64,000 nucleotides of DNA, taken from NCBI GenBank assembly GCA_030762175.1, contig CM060843.1:32933001-32997000 (forward strand). Reading direction: 5' to 3'. Position numbers and translations under genes: made by a program. The notes beneath the pieces are model-generated. The model was not told where the DNA came from. It was given only the letters and a program-made list of their open reading frames with translations, and searched no databases. How positions within the stretch are numbered: the first letter of the stretch is position 1; every line of letters begins with the position of its first letter. This DNA comes from Metallyticus violacea (lineage: Eukaryota; Arthropoda; Insecta; Mantodea; Metallyticidae). Below, piece after piece: positions 13,205 to 26,033 of the stretch.

Positions 13205-16200
13205 CTAAACTAAACTAAATTAAACTAAACTAAATTAAACTAAACTAAACTAAACTAAAATAAACTAAACTAAATTAAACAAAACTAAACTAAATTAAAC
13301 TAAACTAAACTTAACTAAACTAAACTATAAAATAAACTAAATAATCAAAATTAAACTAAACTTTACTAAATTAACCTAACCGAACCTAACCTAAACTAAA
13401 CGAAACTAAACTAAACTAATCTAAAATAGCCTAAACTAAACTATAAACTTAAGTATAAAATAAACTAAAGTAAACTATAAACTAAAACTAAACTAAACTA
13501 TCCTAACCCAACCTAACCTAAACTAAACTAAACTAAACTAAACTAACCTAACCTAAATTAAACTAAACTAAACTAAACTAAAATATAAAATAAACTAAAC
13601 TATAATCTAAACTATAAACTAAACTAAATTTAACTAAACTATAAAATAAATAAACTAAATTAAACTAAACTAAACCAAATTAACCTAACCAAACGTAACC
13701 CAACTTAACCTAATCTAAACTAAACGAAACTAAAATAAGCTAAACTAAACTAAACTAAGCTATACTAAACCATAAACTAAAGTAAACTAAACTATAAACT
13801 TATCTATACAGTAAACTAAACTAAACGAAATTAACGAAACTATAAACTAAACTAAAATTAGCTAAACTGAACTAAACTAACCTAATCATCCTAACCTATC
13901 CTAACCTAAACTAAACTAAACTAAGTTAACCCAAACTAACCTAACCTAACCTAAATTAAACTAAACTAAACTAACCTAACCTAACCTAAACTAAACTAAA
14001 CTAAACTAAATTCAACTAAACTAAACTAAACTAAACTAAACTAACCTAACCTAACCTAAACTAACTTAAACTAAACAAACCTAACCTAACCTAAACTAAA
14101 TTAAACTAATTTAAACTATAAACTATACTATAAATTAAACTAAACTTAAGTATAAACTAAGCTATAAACCAAACTATACTAAACTAAATTGTAAACTAAA
14201 CTAAACTTAGCTAAACTAAACTAAACTAAACTAACTTATTCTAAACCATCCTAACCTAACCTAAACTTATTCAAACTAAACTAAGCTAACCTAATCTAGC
14301 CTAAACTAAATTATCCTAAACGAAACTAAATAAACTAAACTAAACTAAACCAAACTAAACTAAACTAAACTAAACCATAAACTAAACTATAAACTAATCT
14401 AAACTAAATTATAAACTAAACTATAAATTAAACTAAAATAAAATAAATTAAAATAAATTAAACTAAACTAAATTAAACAAAACTAAACTAAACTGAACTA
14501 TAAACTAAACTTAACGAAACTAAACTATAAACTAAACGAGACTAAACTAAACTAACCTAACCTAAAATAACTTAACCTAACCTAACCAAAACTAAACTAA
14601 ACTAAACTAAACTAACACTACCTAACCTAACCTAACCTAAAGTAAACTGAACTAAATAAAACTAAACTATCGTAACCTAATCTAAACTGAACTAAACTAA
14701 ACTACACTAAACTAAACTAACCTAACCTAACCTAACTTAAGCTAAACTAACCTAACCTAACATAAGCTAACCTAACCTAAACTAAACTAAACTTAAGTAA
14801 ACAAAACTAAACTAAACTAAACTAACCTAACCTAACCTAAGCTACACTAAACTAAACTAAACTAAACTAATCTAAAGTAAACGAATTTTAAATATAAACT
14901 AAGCCATAAATTAAACTATAAACTAAACTATTAAGTAAACTATACTATAAACTAAACTATAATGTAAACCAAACTAAATTATAAACTAAACTAAAGTTAA
15001 CTAAACTAAACTATAAAATAAACTAAACTAATCTAAACTAAACTAAACTAAACTGAACTAAACTAAAGTAATCTAAACTAGCCTAAAGTAAACTGTAAAC
15101 TTAACTATAAACTAAACTATAAACTAAACTGTGACCAAAACTAAACTAAACTATAATCTAAAATATAAACTAAACTAAAATTATCTAAACTATAAATTAA
15201 ATAAACTAAATTAAACTAAACTAAATTAAATTAACCTAACCAAACCTAACCTAACTTAACCTAAACTAAACGAAACTTATCTAAACTAAACAATAAACTA
15301 AACTAAACTATAAACTAAATTATAATCTAACTAAATTAAATTTAACTAACCTAACCTAACCTAACCTAAACTAACCTAAAATAAACTAAACTAACCTAAC
15401 CTAACCTAACCAAACTAAACCTAACCAAACCTAAACTAAACTAAACTAAACGAAACTAAACTACACAAACCTAACCTAAACTAAACTAAACTACTAAACT
15501 AAAATAAACTCACCTAACATAACCTAAGCTAACCTATCCTAAACTAAACTAAAGTAAACAAAACTAACCTAACCCAACGTAACCTAAATTAAACTAAACT
15601 AAACTAAGCTAACCTAACCTAAACTAAACTATAACAAACAGAACTAAACTAAACCAAACCAAACTAAACTAAACTAAACCATAAACTAAACTATCATCTA
15701 AACTAAACTAAATTAAAAACTAAACTATATATTAACTAAACTAAACTAAATTAAAATAAATTAAACAAAACTAAATTAAACAAAACTAAACTATACTAAA
15801 CTAAACTAAACTGAACTATAAACTAAACTATAAACTAAACGAGTAAAATCTAAACTAAACTAAACTAAACTACACTAACCTAACCTAACATAACCTAACT
15901 TAACCTAACCTAACCTAACCTAAAGTAAACTAAACTAACCTAACCTAAACTAAACTAAATTAAATTAACCTAACCTAATATAAACTGAACTAAACTAAAC
16001 TGAACTAAACTACACTAACCTAACCTAACATAACCTAACCGAACCTAACCTAACCTAAACTAAACTTAAGTAAACTAAACTAAACTAAACTAATCTAAAC
16101 TAAACTAATTTAAACTATAAACTAAACTATAAACTAAACTAAACTAAAATAAAATAAACTAAACTAAACTATCCTAACCTATCCTAACCTAAACTAAGCT

Positions 16201-16550
16201 AAACTAATCTAACCTAACCTAACCTAAACTACACTAAACTAAACTAAATTATAAACTAAACTAAACTATAAATAAACTTATATAAACTAAACTAAATTAA
16301 ACTAAACTAAACTAAAGTAACCTAACTTCACCTAACCTAACCTAAACTAAACTAAACTTACCTAACCTAACATAACCTAACGTAAACTATACTAATCTAA
16401 ACTAAACTAACTAAGCTTAACTAAACTAAACTAAACTGAACTAAACTATCCTAACCTAAATTAAATTAATCTAACATAACCTAACCAAACCGAAACTAAA
16501 CTAAACTAAACTGTAAACTAAACTATAAACTAAACTAAACTAAACTATAA

Positions 16551-18190
16551 ATTATCTAAACTAAACTAAACTAAGCTAAACTAAAGTAACCTGACTTAAC
16601 CTAACCTAACCTAAACTAAAATAAATTAACCTAACCTAACGTAACGTAAAGTAAACTAATCCAAAATATACTAACTAAGCTAATCTAAACTAAACTACAC
16701 TAAACTAAACTATACTAAACTATATACTTAACTATAAATTAAACTAAACTAATTAATAAACTAAACTATAAATTATCTAAACTAAACTAAACTAAACTAA
16801 ACTAACATAAGCTAACATAACCTAACGTAACCGAACCTAACCTAAACTAAACTAAACTAAACTAAGCAAATCCAACCTAACCTATCCTAACATAACCTAA
16901 ACGAAACTAAACTAAACTAAACTAAACTATAAACTACACTATAAACTGAACTAAACTATAAACTAAACTGTAAACTATACTGAACTATTAACTAAAATAA
17001 ATTAACTAAACTATACTAACCTAAAATTACCTAACCTAACCTAAATAGAATTAAACTAAACTAACGTAACCTAACCTAACCTAAACTTAACTAAAATAAA
17101 CTTAAATAACCTAACCTGACCTAACTAAATCTAACCTAAACTAAACTAAACTAAACTAAACTAAACTAAATTAAGTAAACTAAATTAAATTAAACTAAAC
17201 TAAACTAAACTAACCTAACCTAACATTTACTAAACTAAACTAAACTAAAATAAACTAAACTAAACTAACATAATCTTACCTAACCTAATCAAAACTAAGC
17301 TAAATTAAACTAAACGAAACTAAACTAATCTATAAATCAAACTATAAATTAAACTAAACTAAACCATAAACTAAAATATAAATTAAATTACACTAAACTA
17401 AAATATAAACTGAACTAAACTTAACTAAACTAAGCTAAACTAAACTAAGGTAAACTAACCTAATCTAACCTAACCTAACCTAAACTAAACTAAACCAAAC
17501 TAAGCTAACCTAACCTAGCCTAACCTAACCAAACCTAAACGAAACTAAACTAAACTAAATAAAACATAACTAAACTAAACTAAACTAAACCATAAACAAA
17601 ATTATTAACTAAAGTAAACGAAAGTATAAACTAAACTTTAAACTAAAATAAACTAAACTAAACTAAACTATAAACAAAAGTAAACTAAACTGAACTATAA
17701 ATGAAATTAAACTTAACCTATCTAAACTAAACTTAACTAACCTAACCTAACTTAATCTAACCTAAACTAAACTAAACTAAGCTAACCTAAATTAACATAA
17801 CCTAACCTACCCTAACCTAAACGAAACTAAACTAAACTAAACTAAAATAAATTAAACAAAACTAAACTAAAGCAAACTAAACAATAAACTAAACTAAATT
17901 TAAATAAACTAAACTATAAACTAAACTATAAAATAAACTAAATAAACTAAACTAAACTAAACTATAAATTATCTAAACTAAACTAAACTAAGCTAAACTA
18001 AAGTAACCTGACTTAACCTAACCTAACCTAAACTAAAATAAATTAACCTAACCTAACGTAACGTAAAGTAAACTAATCCAAAATAAACTAACTAAGCTAA
18101 TCTAAACTAAACTACACTAAACTAAACTATACTAAACTATATACTTAACTATAAACTAAACTAAACTAATTAATAAACTAAACTATAAAC
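16551..18190 (+). repeat. Insertion flanked by 1417-bp-offset direct repeats
   Basis: The segment beginning ATTATCTAAACTAAAC, with AGTAACCTGACTTAACC downstream, occurs at 16551 and again at 17968, and both copies continue through CTAATCCAAAATAAAC and TATATACTTAAC. Between them lies about 1.2 kb (about 16780-17960) that matches sequence normally found after the palindrome (19.9-21.06 kb; for example AAAACATAAC at 17561 and 20653). The arrangement looks like an out-of-register exchange that placed a downstream block upstream together with part of its new flank. The same structure is found at about 31.19-32.58 kb, so it predates that duplication. Confidence 0.7.
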
Positions 18191-19704
18191 AAAACTAAAC
18201 TAAACTAAACTAACCTAACCTAACCTAAGCTACACTAAACTTAACTAAACTAATCTAATCTAACCTTATTTAAACTAAACTAAATTAAACTAAACTATAA
18301 ACTAAACTAAACCATAAACTAAACTAAAATAAACTGAACTATAAATTATATAAACTAAACTAAACTAAAGTAACCTAACTCAACCTAACCTAACCTAACG
18401 TAAACTAAATTAAACTTACCGAATCTAATTCAAACTAAACTAAACTAGAAACTAAAGTAAACTATAAACTAAACTATAAACTAAACTAAACTAAATTATA
18501 AATTATCTAAACTAAACTAAACTAAACTAAAGTAACCTAACTTAAACTAACCTAACCTAACCTAAACTAAACTAAACTAACCTAAACTAACCTAACCTAA
18601 CCTAACGTAACGTAAACTGTATTAATCTAAAATAAACTAACTAAGCTAAGCTAAACTAAACTAAACTAAACTAACTTAACCTAACATAACCTAACGTAAC
18701 CGAACCTAACCTAAACTAAACTAAATTAAACGAAGCTAACCTAACCTAACCTAACCTAACCTAAACTAAACTAAACTAAGCTAACCTAACCTAACCTAAC
18801 CTAACATAACCTAAACGAAACTAAAATAAACTAAACTAAATTAACAATAAATTGAACTACAAACCAAAATAAATTATAAACAAATTTATAAACTATACTA
18901 AACTATTAACTAAATTAAATTAACTAAACTAAACTAACCTAACCTAAACTAAACTAAATTAAACTAAACTAGGCTAATCTTACCTAGTCTAAAATAAAAC
19001 AAACTACACTAAACTATTCTAAATCCAACTAAACTAAACTAAACTAACCTAACCTAACTTAACCTAACCTAACCTAACCTAAACTAAATTATACTCTACT
19101 AACCTAACATAACCTAACCTAATATAATCTAAACTACACAAAACGAAACTAAAGTAAACTAAATTAAACTAAACTAAACTAAACTACACTAAATTAAACA
19201 ATAAACTAAACTAAATTAAACTACAAAATAAACTATAAACTTAGCTAAACAAAACTAAACTTAACTAAACTACACTAACCTAACCTAACCTAACCTAACC
19301 TAACTGAAACTAAAGTAAACTAAAATAATGTATGAACTAAACTAAACTGAACTATAAACTAAATTATAAACTAAACTTAACTAAACTAAACTGTAAACTA
19401 AACAAAACTTAACTAAACTTAACTATACTAAACTAAACTAAACTAAGCTAACCTAAACTAACTTAATGTAACCTAATCTAACCTAACCGAAACTAAACTA
19501 AACTAAACTAATCTAACCTAATCTAACTTAAACTAATCTAACCTAAACTGAACTATAAACTAAAGTAAACTATACACTGATCTATAAATTAAACTTAACT
19601 AAACTAAACCATAAATTATCTAAACTAAACTAAACTAAGCTAAAGTAACGTTACTTAACCTAACCTAACCTAATTAAACTAAACTAAACGAACCTAACCT
19701 ACGT

Positions 19705-19747
19705 TAGCTTACGTTAGGTTAGGTTTAACCTAACGTAACGTAAGCTA
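19705..19747. repeat. Palindrome from a microinversion, copy 3
   Basis: The same 43-base inverted repeat and flanks, 8438 bases after copy 2. It lies in higher-order unit III and inside the left copy of segmental duplication A. Confidence 0.9.
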
Positions 19748-22700
19748 TACTAATCTAAAATAAACAAACTAAGCTAAACTAAACTAAACTAAACTAAACT
19801 AAACTATATACTTAACTATAAACTAAACTAATAAATAAACTAAAATAAATTAAACTATAAACTAAACTAAACTTAACTAAATTAGACTAAATTAAACTAA
19901 ACTAAACTAACATAAGCTAACATAACCTAACGTAACCGAACCTAACCTAAACTAAACTAAACTAAACTAAGCTAATCCAACCTAACCTAACCTAACATAA
20001 CCTAAACGAAAGTAAACTAAACTAAACTAAACTATAAACTACACTATAAACTGAACTAAACTATAAACTAAACTGTAAACTATACTGAACTATTAATTAA
20101 AATAAATTAACTAAACTATACTAACCTAAAATTACCTAACCTAACCTAAATAGAATTAAACTAAACTAACCTAACCTAACATAACCTAAACTTATTTAAC
20201 TAAACTTAAATAACCTAACCTGACCTAACTAAATCTAACCTAAACTAAACTAAACTAAACTAAACTAAATTAAGTAAACCAAATTAAATTAAATTAAACT
20301 AAACTAAACTAAACTAACCTAACCTAACATTAACTAAACTAAACTAAACTAAAATAAACTAAACTAAACTAACATAATCTAACCTAACCTAATCTAAACT
20401 AAGCTAAATTAAACTAAACGAAACTAAATTAAACTATAAATTAAACTAAACTAAACCATAAACTAAAATATAAATTAAATTATACTAAACTAAAATATAA
20501 ACTGAACTAAACTTAACTAAACTAAGCTAAACTAAACTAAGGTAATCTAAACTAATCTAACCTAACCTAACCTAAACTAAACTAAACCAAACTAAGCTAA
20601 CCTAACCTAGCCTAACCTAACCAAACCTAAACGAAACTAAACTAAACTAAATAAAACATAACTAAACTAAACTAAACTAAGCCATAAACAAAATTATTAA
20701 CTAAAATAAACGAAAGTATAAACTAAACTTTAAACTAAAATAAACTAAACTAAACTAAACTATAAACTAAAGTAAACTAAACTAAACTATAAATTAAACT
20801 AAACTTAACTTAACTGAACTAAACTTAACTAACCTAACCTAACTTAATCTAACCTAAACTAAACTAAACTAAGCTAACCTAAATTAACATAACCTAACCT
20901 AACCTAAACGAAACTAAACTAAACTAAAATAAAATAAATTAAACAAAACTAAACTAAAGCAAAGTAAACAATAAACTAAACTAAACTTAACTAAACTAAA
21001 CTATAAACTAAACTATAAAATAAACTAAATAAACTAAACTAAACTAAACAATATTAAATTAACCTAACCTAACCTATTCTAAACTAAACTAAACTAAACT
21101 AAACTAAGCTAAACTAATCCAAAATAGCCTAAACTAAACTATAAACTAGATTATAAAATAAATTATAAACTTAAGTATTCACAAAACTAAAATAAACTAT
21201 AAATTTAAAAAAAAATTAACTAAACTAAACTATTCTAACCCAAACTAACCTAACCTAAAATAAACTAAACTAAACTAACCTAAACTAAACTAATCAAAAC
21301 TAAAATATAAAATGAACTAAACTAAACTATAATCTAAACTATAAACTAAACTAAATTTAACTAAACTATAAATTAATTACACTAAATTAAAATAAAATGA
21401 ACTAAACTAACCTAACCAAACCTATCCTAACCTAAACAAAACTAAACTAAACTAACTTAACCCAACCTAACCTAACCTTATTTACCCTAAACTAAACGAA
21501 ACTAAACTAAACTAAGCTAAACTAAACTAAACTAAACTAAAATATACTAAACTATAAAATAAACTATAAACTAAACTAAACTATAAACCTAACTATACAC
21601 TAAATTAATCTAAAATAAATTACCGAAACTATAAACTAAACTAAACTTAGCTAAACTAAACTAAACTAAACTAACCTAAACAACCTAACCTGATCTAAAC
21701 TAAACAAAACTAAATTAAACTAAACTAAATTAAACAAAACTAACCTAAACTAAATTAAACAAAACTAAACTAAACTAAATTAAACTAAACTAAACTTAAC
21801 TAAACTAAACTATAAAATAAACTAATTAAACAAAACTAAACTAAACTAAACTAAATTAACCTAACCAAACCTAACCTAACTTAACCTAAACTAAACTAAG
21901 TTAAACTAAACTAAACTAAACTATACTAAACCATAAACTAAACTAAACTATAAACTTAACTATACACTAAACTAAACTAAACTAAATTAACGAAACTATA
22001 AACTAAACTAAAATTAGCTAAACTAACCTAACCTAACCTCACCTAACCAAACTAAACCTAACCTAACCTAAACTAAACTAAACTAAACGAAACTAAACTA
22101 AACTAACCTAACTTAAACTAAACTAAACTAAACTCACCTAACATAACCTAAGCTAACCTAACCTAAACTAAACTAAAGTAAACTAAACTAACCTAACCTA
22201 ACCTAACGTAAACTAAACTAAACTAAACTAAGCTAACCTATCCTAAACTAAACTAAACTAAACGAAACAGAACTAATCTAAACCAAACCAAACGAAACTA
22301 AACTAAACCATAAACTAAACTGTGAACTAAACTAAACTAAATTATAAACTAAGCTAAACTATAAATAAACTAAAATAAACTAAACTAAACTAAATTAACA
22401 TAACTTCACCTAACCTAACCTAACCTAACGTAAACTAAACTAAAATTATATAACCTAACCTAAAGTAAACTATACTAATCTAAACAAACTAACTAAGCTT
22501 AACTAAAACCTAAACTAAACTAAAATAAATTCATAAACTAAACTAAACTAAACTATACTAAACTAAACTAACCTAACCTAACCTTACCTAACCTAAACTA
22601 AATTTAACTAAACTAAACAATAAACTAAACTAAACTAAACTATAAACTAAATTATAATCTAACTAAATTATATTTAACTAACCTAACCTAACCTAACCTA

Positions 22701-23410
22701 AACTAACCTAAAATAAACTAAACTAACCTAACCTAACCTAACCTAACCAAACGAAACCTAACCGAACATAAACTACACTAAACTAAACGAAACTAAACTA
22801 AACTAACCTAACCTAAACTAAACTAAACTACTAAACTAAAATAAACTCACCTAACATAACCTAAGCTAACCTAACCTAAACTAAACTAAAGTAAACTAAC
22901 CTAACCCAACCTAACCTAAATTAAACTAAACTAAACTAAGCTAACCTAACCTAAACTAAACTAAACTAAAACAAACAGAACTAAACTAAACCAAACCAAA
23001 CTAAACTAAACTAAACCATAAACTAAACTATAAACCAAACTAAACTATATTAAAAATTAAACTATATACTAAACTAAACTAAACTAAATTAAAATAAATT
23101 AAACAAAACTAAATTAAATAAAACTAAACTATACTAAACCAAACTAAACTGAACTACAAACTAAATTATAAACTAAACGAGTCAAATCTAAACTAAACTA
23201 AACCAAACTACACTAACTTAACCTAACATAACCTAACCTAACCTAACCTAACCTAAACTAAACTAAACTAAATTAAACTCACCTAACCTAACCTAAACTA
23301 AACTAAACTAAATTAAATTAACCTAGCCTAATATAAACTGAACTTAACTAAACTAAACTACACTAACCAAACCTAACATAACGTAACCTAACCTAACCTA
23401 ACCTAAACTA

Positions 23411-24700
23411 AACTTAAGTAAACTAAACTAAAATAAACTAATCTGAACTAAACTAATTTAAACTATAAACTAAACTATAAACTAAACTAAACTAAACTAA
23501 AATAAACTAAACTAAAGTATCCTAACCTAACCTACCCTAAACTAAACTAATCTAACCTAACCTAACCTAATCTAAACTACACTAAACTAAACTAAATTAT
23601 AAACTAAACTAAACTATAAATAAACTAAAATTATCTAAACTAAACTAAACTATGCTAAACTAAAGTAACCTGACTTAACCTAACCTAACCTAAACTAAAA
23701 TAAATTAACCTAACCTAACGTAACGTAAACTAAACTAATCCAAAATAAACTAACTAAGCTAATCTAAACTAAACTACACTAAACTAAACTATACTAAACA
23801 TACTTAACTATAAACTAAACTAAACTAATTAATAAACTAAACTAATAACTAAACTAAACATAAGTAAACTAAACTAAACTAAACTAACTTAACCTAACAT
23901 AACCTAACGTAACCGAACCTAAACTAACCTAAACTAAACTTAAGTAAACTAAACTAAACTAAACTAATCTAAACTAAACTAATTTAAACTATAAACTAAA
24001 CTATAAACTAAACTAAACTAAACTAAAATAAACTAAACTAAACTATCCTAACCTAACCTAACCTAACCTAAACTAAACTAAACTAATCTAACCTATCCTA
24101 ACATAATCTAAACTACACTAAAATAAACTAAATTAAACTTAACTAAACTAAAGTAACCTAACTTCACCTAACCTAACCTAACCTAAACAAAACTTAACTT
24201 ACCTAACCTAACCTAACCTAACGTAAACTATACTAATCTAAACTAAACTAACTAAGCTTAACTAAACTAAGCTAAACTGAACTAAACTATCCTAACCTTA
24301 ATTAAATTAATCTAACCTAACCTAAACTAACCGAAACTAAACTAAACTAAACTGTAAACTAAACTATAAACTAAACTAAACTAAACTATAAATTATCTAA
24401 ACTAAACTATGCTAAACTAAAGTAACCTGACTTAACCTAACCTAAACTAAAATAAATTAACCTAACCTAACGTAACGTAAAGTAAACTAATCCAAAATAA
24501 ACTAACTAAGCTAATCTAAACTAAACTACACTAAACTAAACTATACTAAACTATATACTTAACTATAAACTAAACTAAACTAATTAATAAACTAAACTAT
24601 AAACTAAACTAAACATAACTAAACTAAACTAAACTAAACTAACTTAACCTAACATAACCTAACGTAACCGAACCTAACCTAAACGAAACGAAACTAAACT
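23411..24700 (+). repeat. Tandem duplication, units of 526 and about 756 bp
   Basis: Marks repeat in order: AACTTAAGTA 23411/23937 (offset 526), TATGCTAAAC 23651/24408 (757) and AACCGAACCT 23911/24666 (755). The offset changes because the first unit has lost about 230 bases at about 23.62 kb, at the join ACTAAAATTATC. The partner segment at 37.97-38.47 kb has that same join but only one unit. The deletion therefore predates the A duplication, and the tandem duplication came later on the left copy (or was lost on the right). Confidence 0.78.
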
Positions 24701-26033
24701 AAACTAAACTACACTATAAACTAAAGTAAACTATAAACTAAACTATAAACTATACTAAACTATAAACTAAACTAAACTAAACTAAAGTAAAATAACCTAA
24801 ACTAACCTAACCTAAGCTAAACTAAGCTAAACTAAACTAAACTAACATAACCTAACCTAACCTAACCTAAACTAACATAAACTAAACTAAACTAAACTAA
24901 CCTCACATAACCTAACCTAAATAACCTAATCTAAATTAAACTAAACTAACCTATGCTCACCTAACCTAAACTAAACTAAAATAAACCAAACTAAACTAAA
25001 CTAAACTAACCTAACACAACCTAAACTAAACCAAGCTGAACTAAACTAAACTAAACTATAAACTAAACAAAACTTAACAAAACTAAACTAAACCAAAATA
25101 CGCTAACCTAACCTAACCTAAACTAACCTAACCTAACCTAAACAAAACTAAACTACACTAAAGTAAATTAAACTAAACTAATCTAAACTAAACTAACCTA
25201 ACCTAACCTAACCTAACATTACGTAACCTAACCTAAACTAAACTATAATCTTAACTAAACTACCCTAACCAAACCTAACCTAAACAAAAATAAACTAAAC
25301 TAATCTAACCTACCCTAAACTAAACTAAACTAAACTATACTATACTATAAACTAAACTAAACTATATGCTAAACTAAACTAAAGTATGAATTAACTAAAC
25401 TAAACTAAACTTAACTAAAGTAACCTAACATAATCTAACCTAACCTAACCTAAACTAAACTAAATTAACCTAACCTAAGCTAACCTGAGATAAACTATAC
25501 TAAACTAAACTAAATTAAACTAAACAAAAGTATAAACTTAACCATAAACTAAACTAAACTAAACTATAAACTAAACTAAACTAAACTAAATTGTACAGTA
25601 AAGAAAATTTAATTAAACAAAATTAAAATAAACTCAACTAAACTGAACTATAAACTAAACTAAACAAATCCAAACTATAAACTATACTAAACTAAAGTAA
25701 ACTAAGCTAAACTCACCTGACATATCCTAAACTGAAATAAACTAAAATAAACTAAACTAAACTATAAACTAAACCATAAACTAAACTAAACTATAAACTA
25801 AACTATACTAAATTAAAAATTAAACTATATACTAAACTAAACTAAATTAAAATAAATTAAACAAAACTAAATTAAACAAAACTAAACTATACTAAACCAA
25901 ACTAAACTGAACTATAAACTAAATTATAAACTAAACGAGTCAAATCTAAACTAAACTAAACTACACTAACCTAACCTAACATAACCTAACCTAACCTAAC
26001 TTAACCTAACCTAACCTAACCTAACCTAAACTA

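Larger units (their letters stand above)
8281..15501 (+). repeat. Higher-order unit II (about 7.2 kb)
   Basis: The unit runs from the marker at 8281 to the same marker at 15502, 7221 bases. It follows unit I closely through all the landmarks listed there. Two rearrangements set it apart. It has gained a tandem duplication of about 301 bases near 9.39-9.99 kb. Near 15.27 kb it has lost about 546 bases present in unit I between two copies of AAACTTAACTAAACTAAAC (about 7511 and 8057). The two events largely explain why it is shorter. Confidence 0.82.
15502..22838 (+). repeat. Higher-order unit III (about 7.3 kb, rearranged)
   Basis: The unit runs from the marker at 15502 to 22839, 7337 bases. 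The first 1.2 kb and the 18.2-21.1 kb part follow unit II; for example ATTGAACTACAAACC is at 18851 and the palindrome at 19705. The similar total length is partly coincidental. About 1.2 kb is inserted at about 16.78-17.96 kb and resembles 19.9-21.06 kb. The landmark AAGTTAACCC (13923 in unit II) has no counterpart, so a comparable length was lost near 21.8-22.1 kb. The unit should not be read as a clean monomer. Confidence 0.68.
16790..26033 (+). repeat. Segmental duplication A, left copy (partner 31183-39829)
   Basis: Landmarks match the partner in order: GCTAACATAA 16811/31204, AAAACATAAC 17561/31954 (both offset 14393), the palindrome 19705/33998 (14293), ACCTAACCAA 22041/36600 (14559), CTATGCTCAC 24951/38735 (13784) and TTGTACAGTA 25591/39370 (13779). 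Each change of offset corresponds to an indel I could place: about 100 bases missing from the partner near 33.03 kb, about 320 bases missing here near 21.86 kb, and an extra tandem duplication here at 23.4-24.7 kb. The copies part at about 26033/39829, where this one continues with AGAACTAAAC and the other with ACCTAAACTAAAC. Confidence 0.8.
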
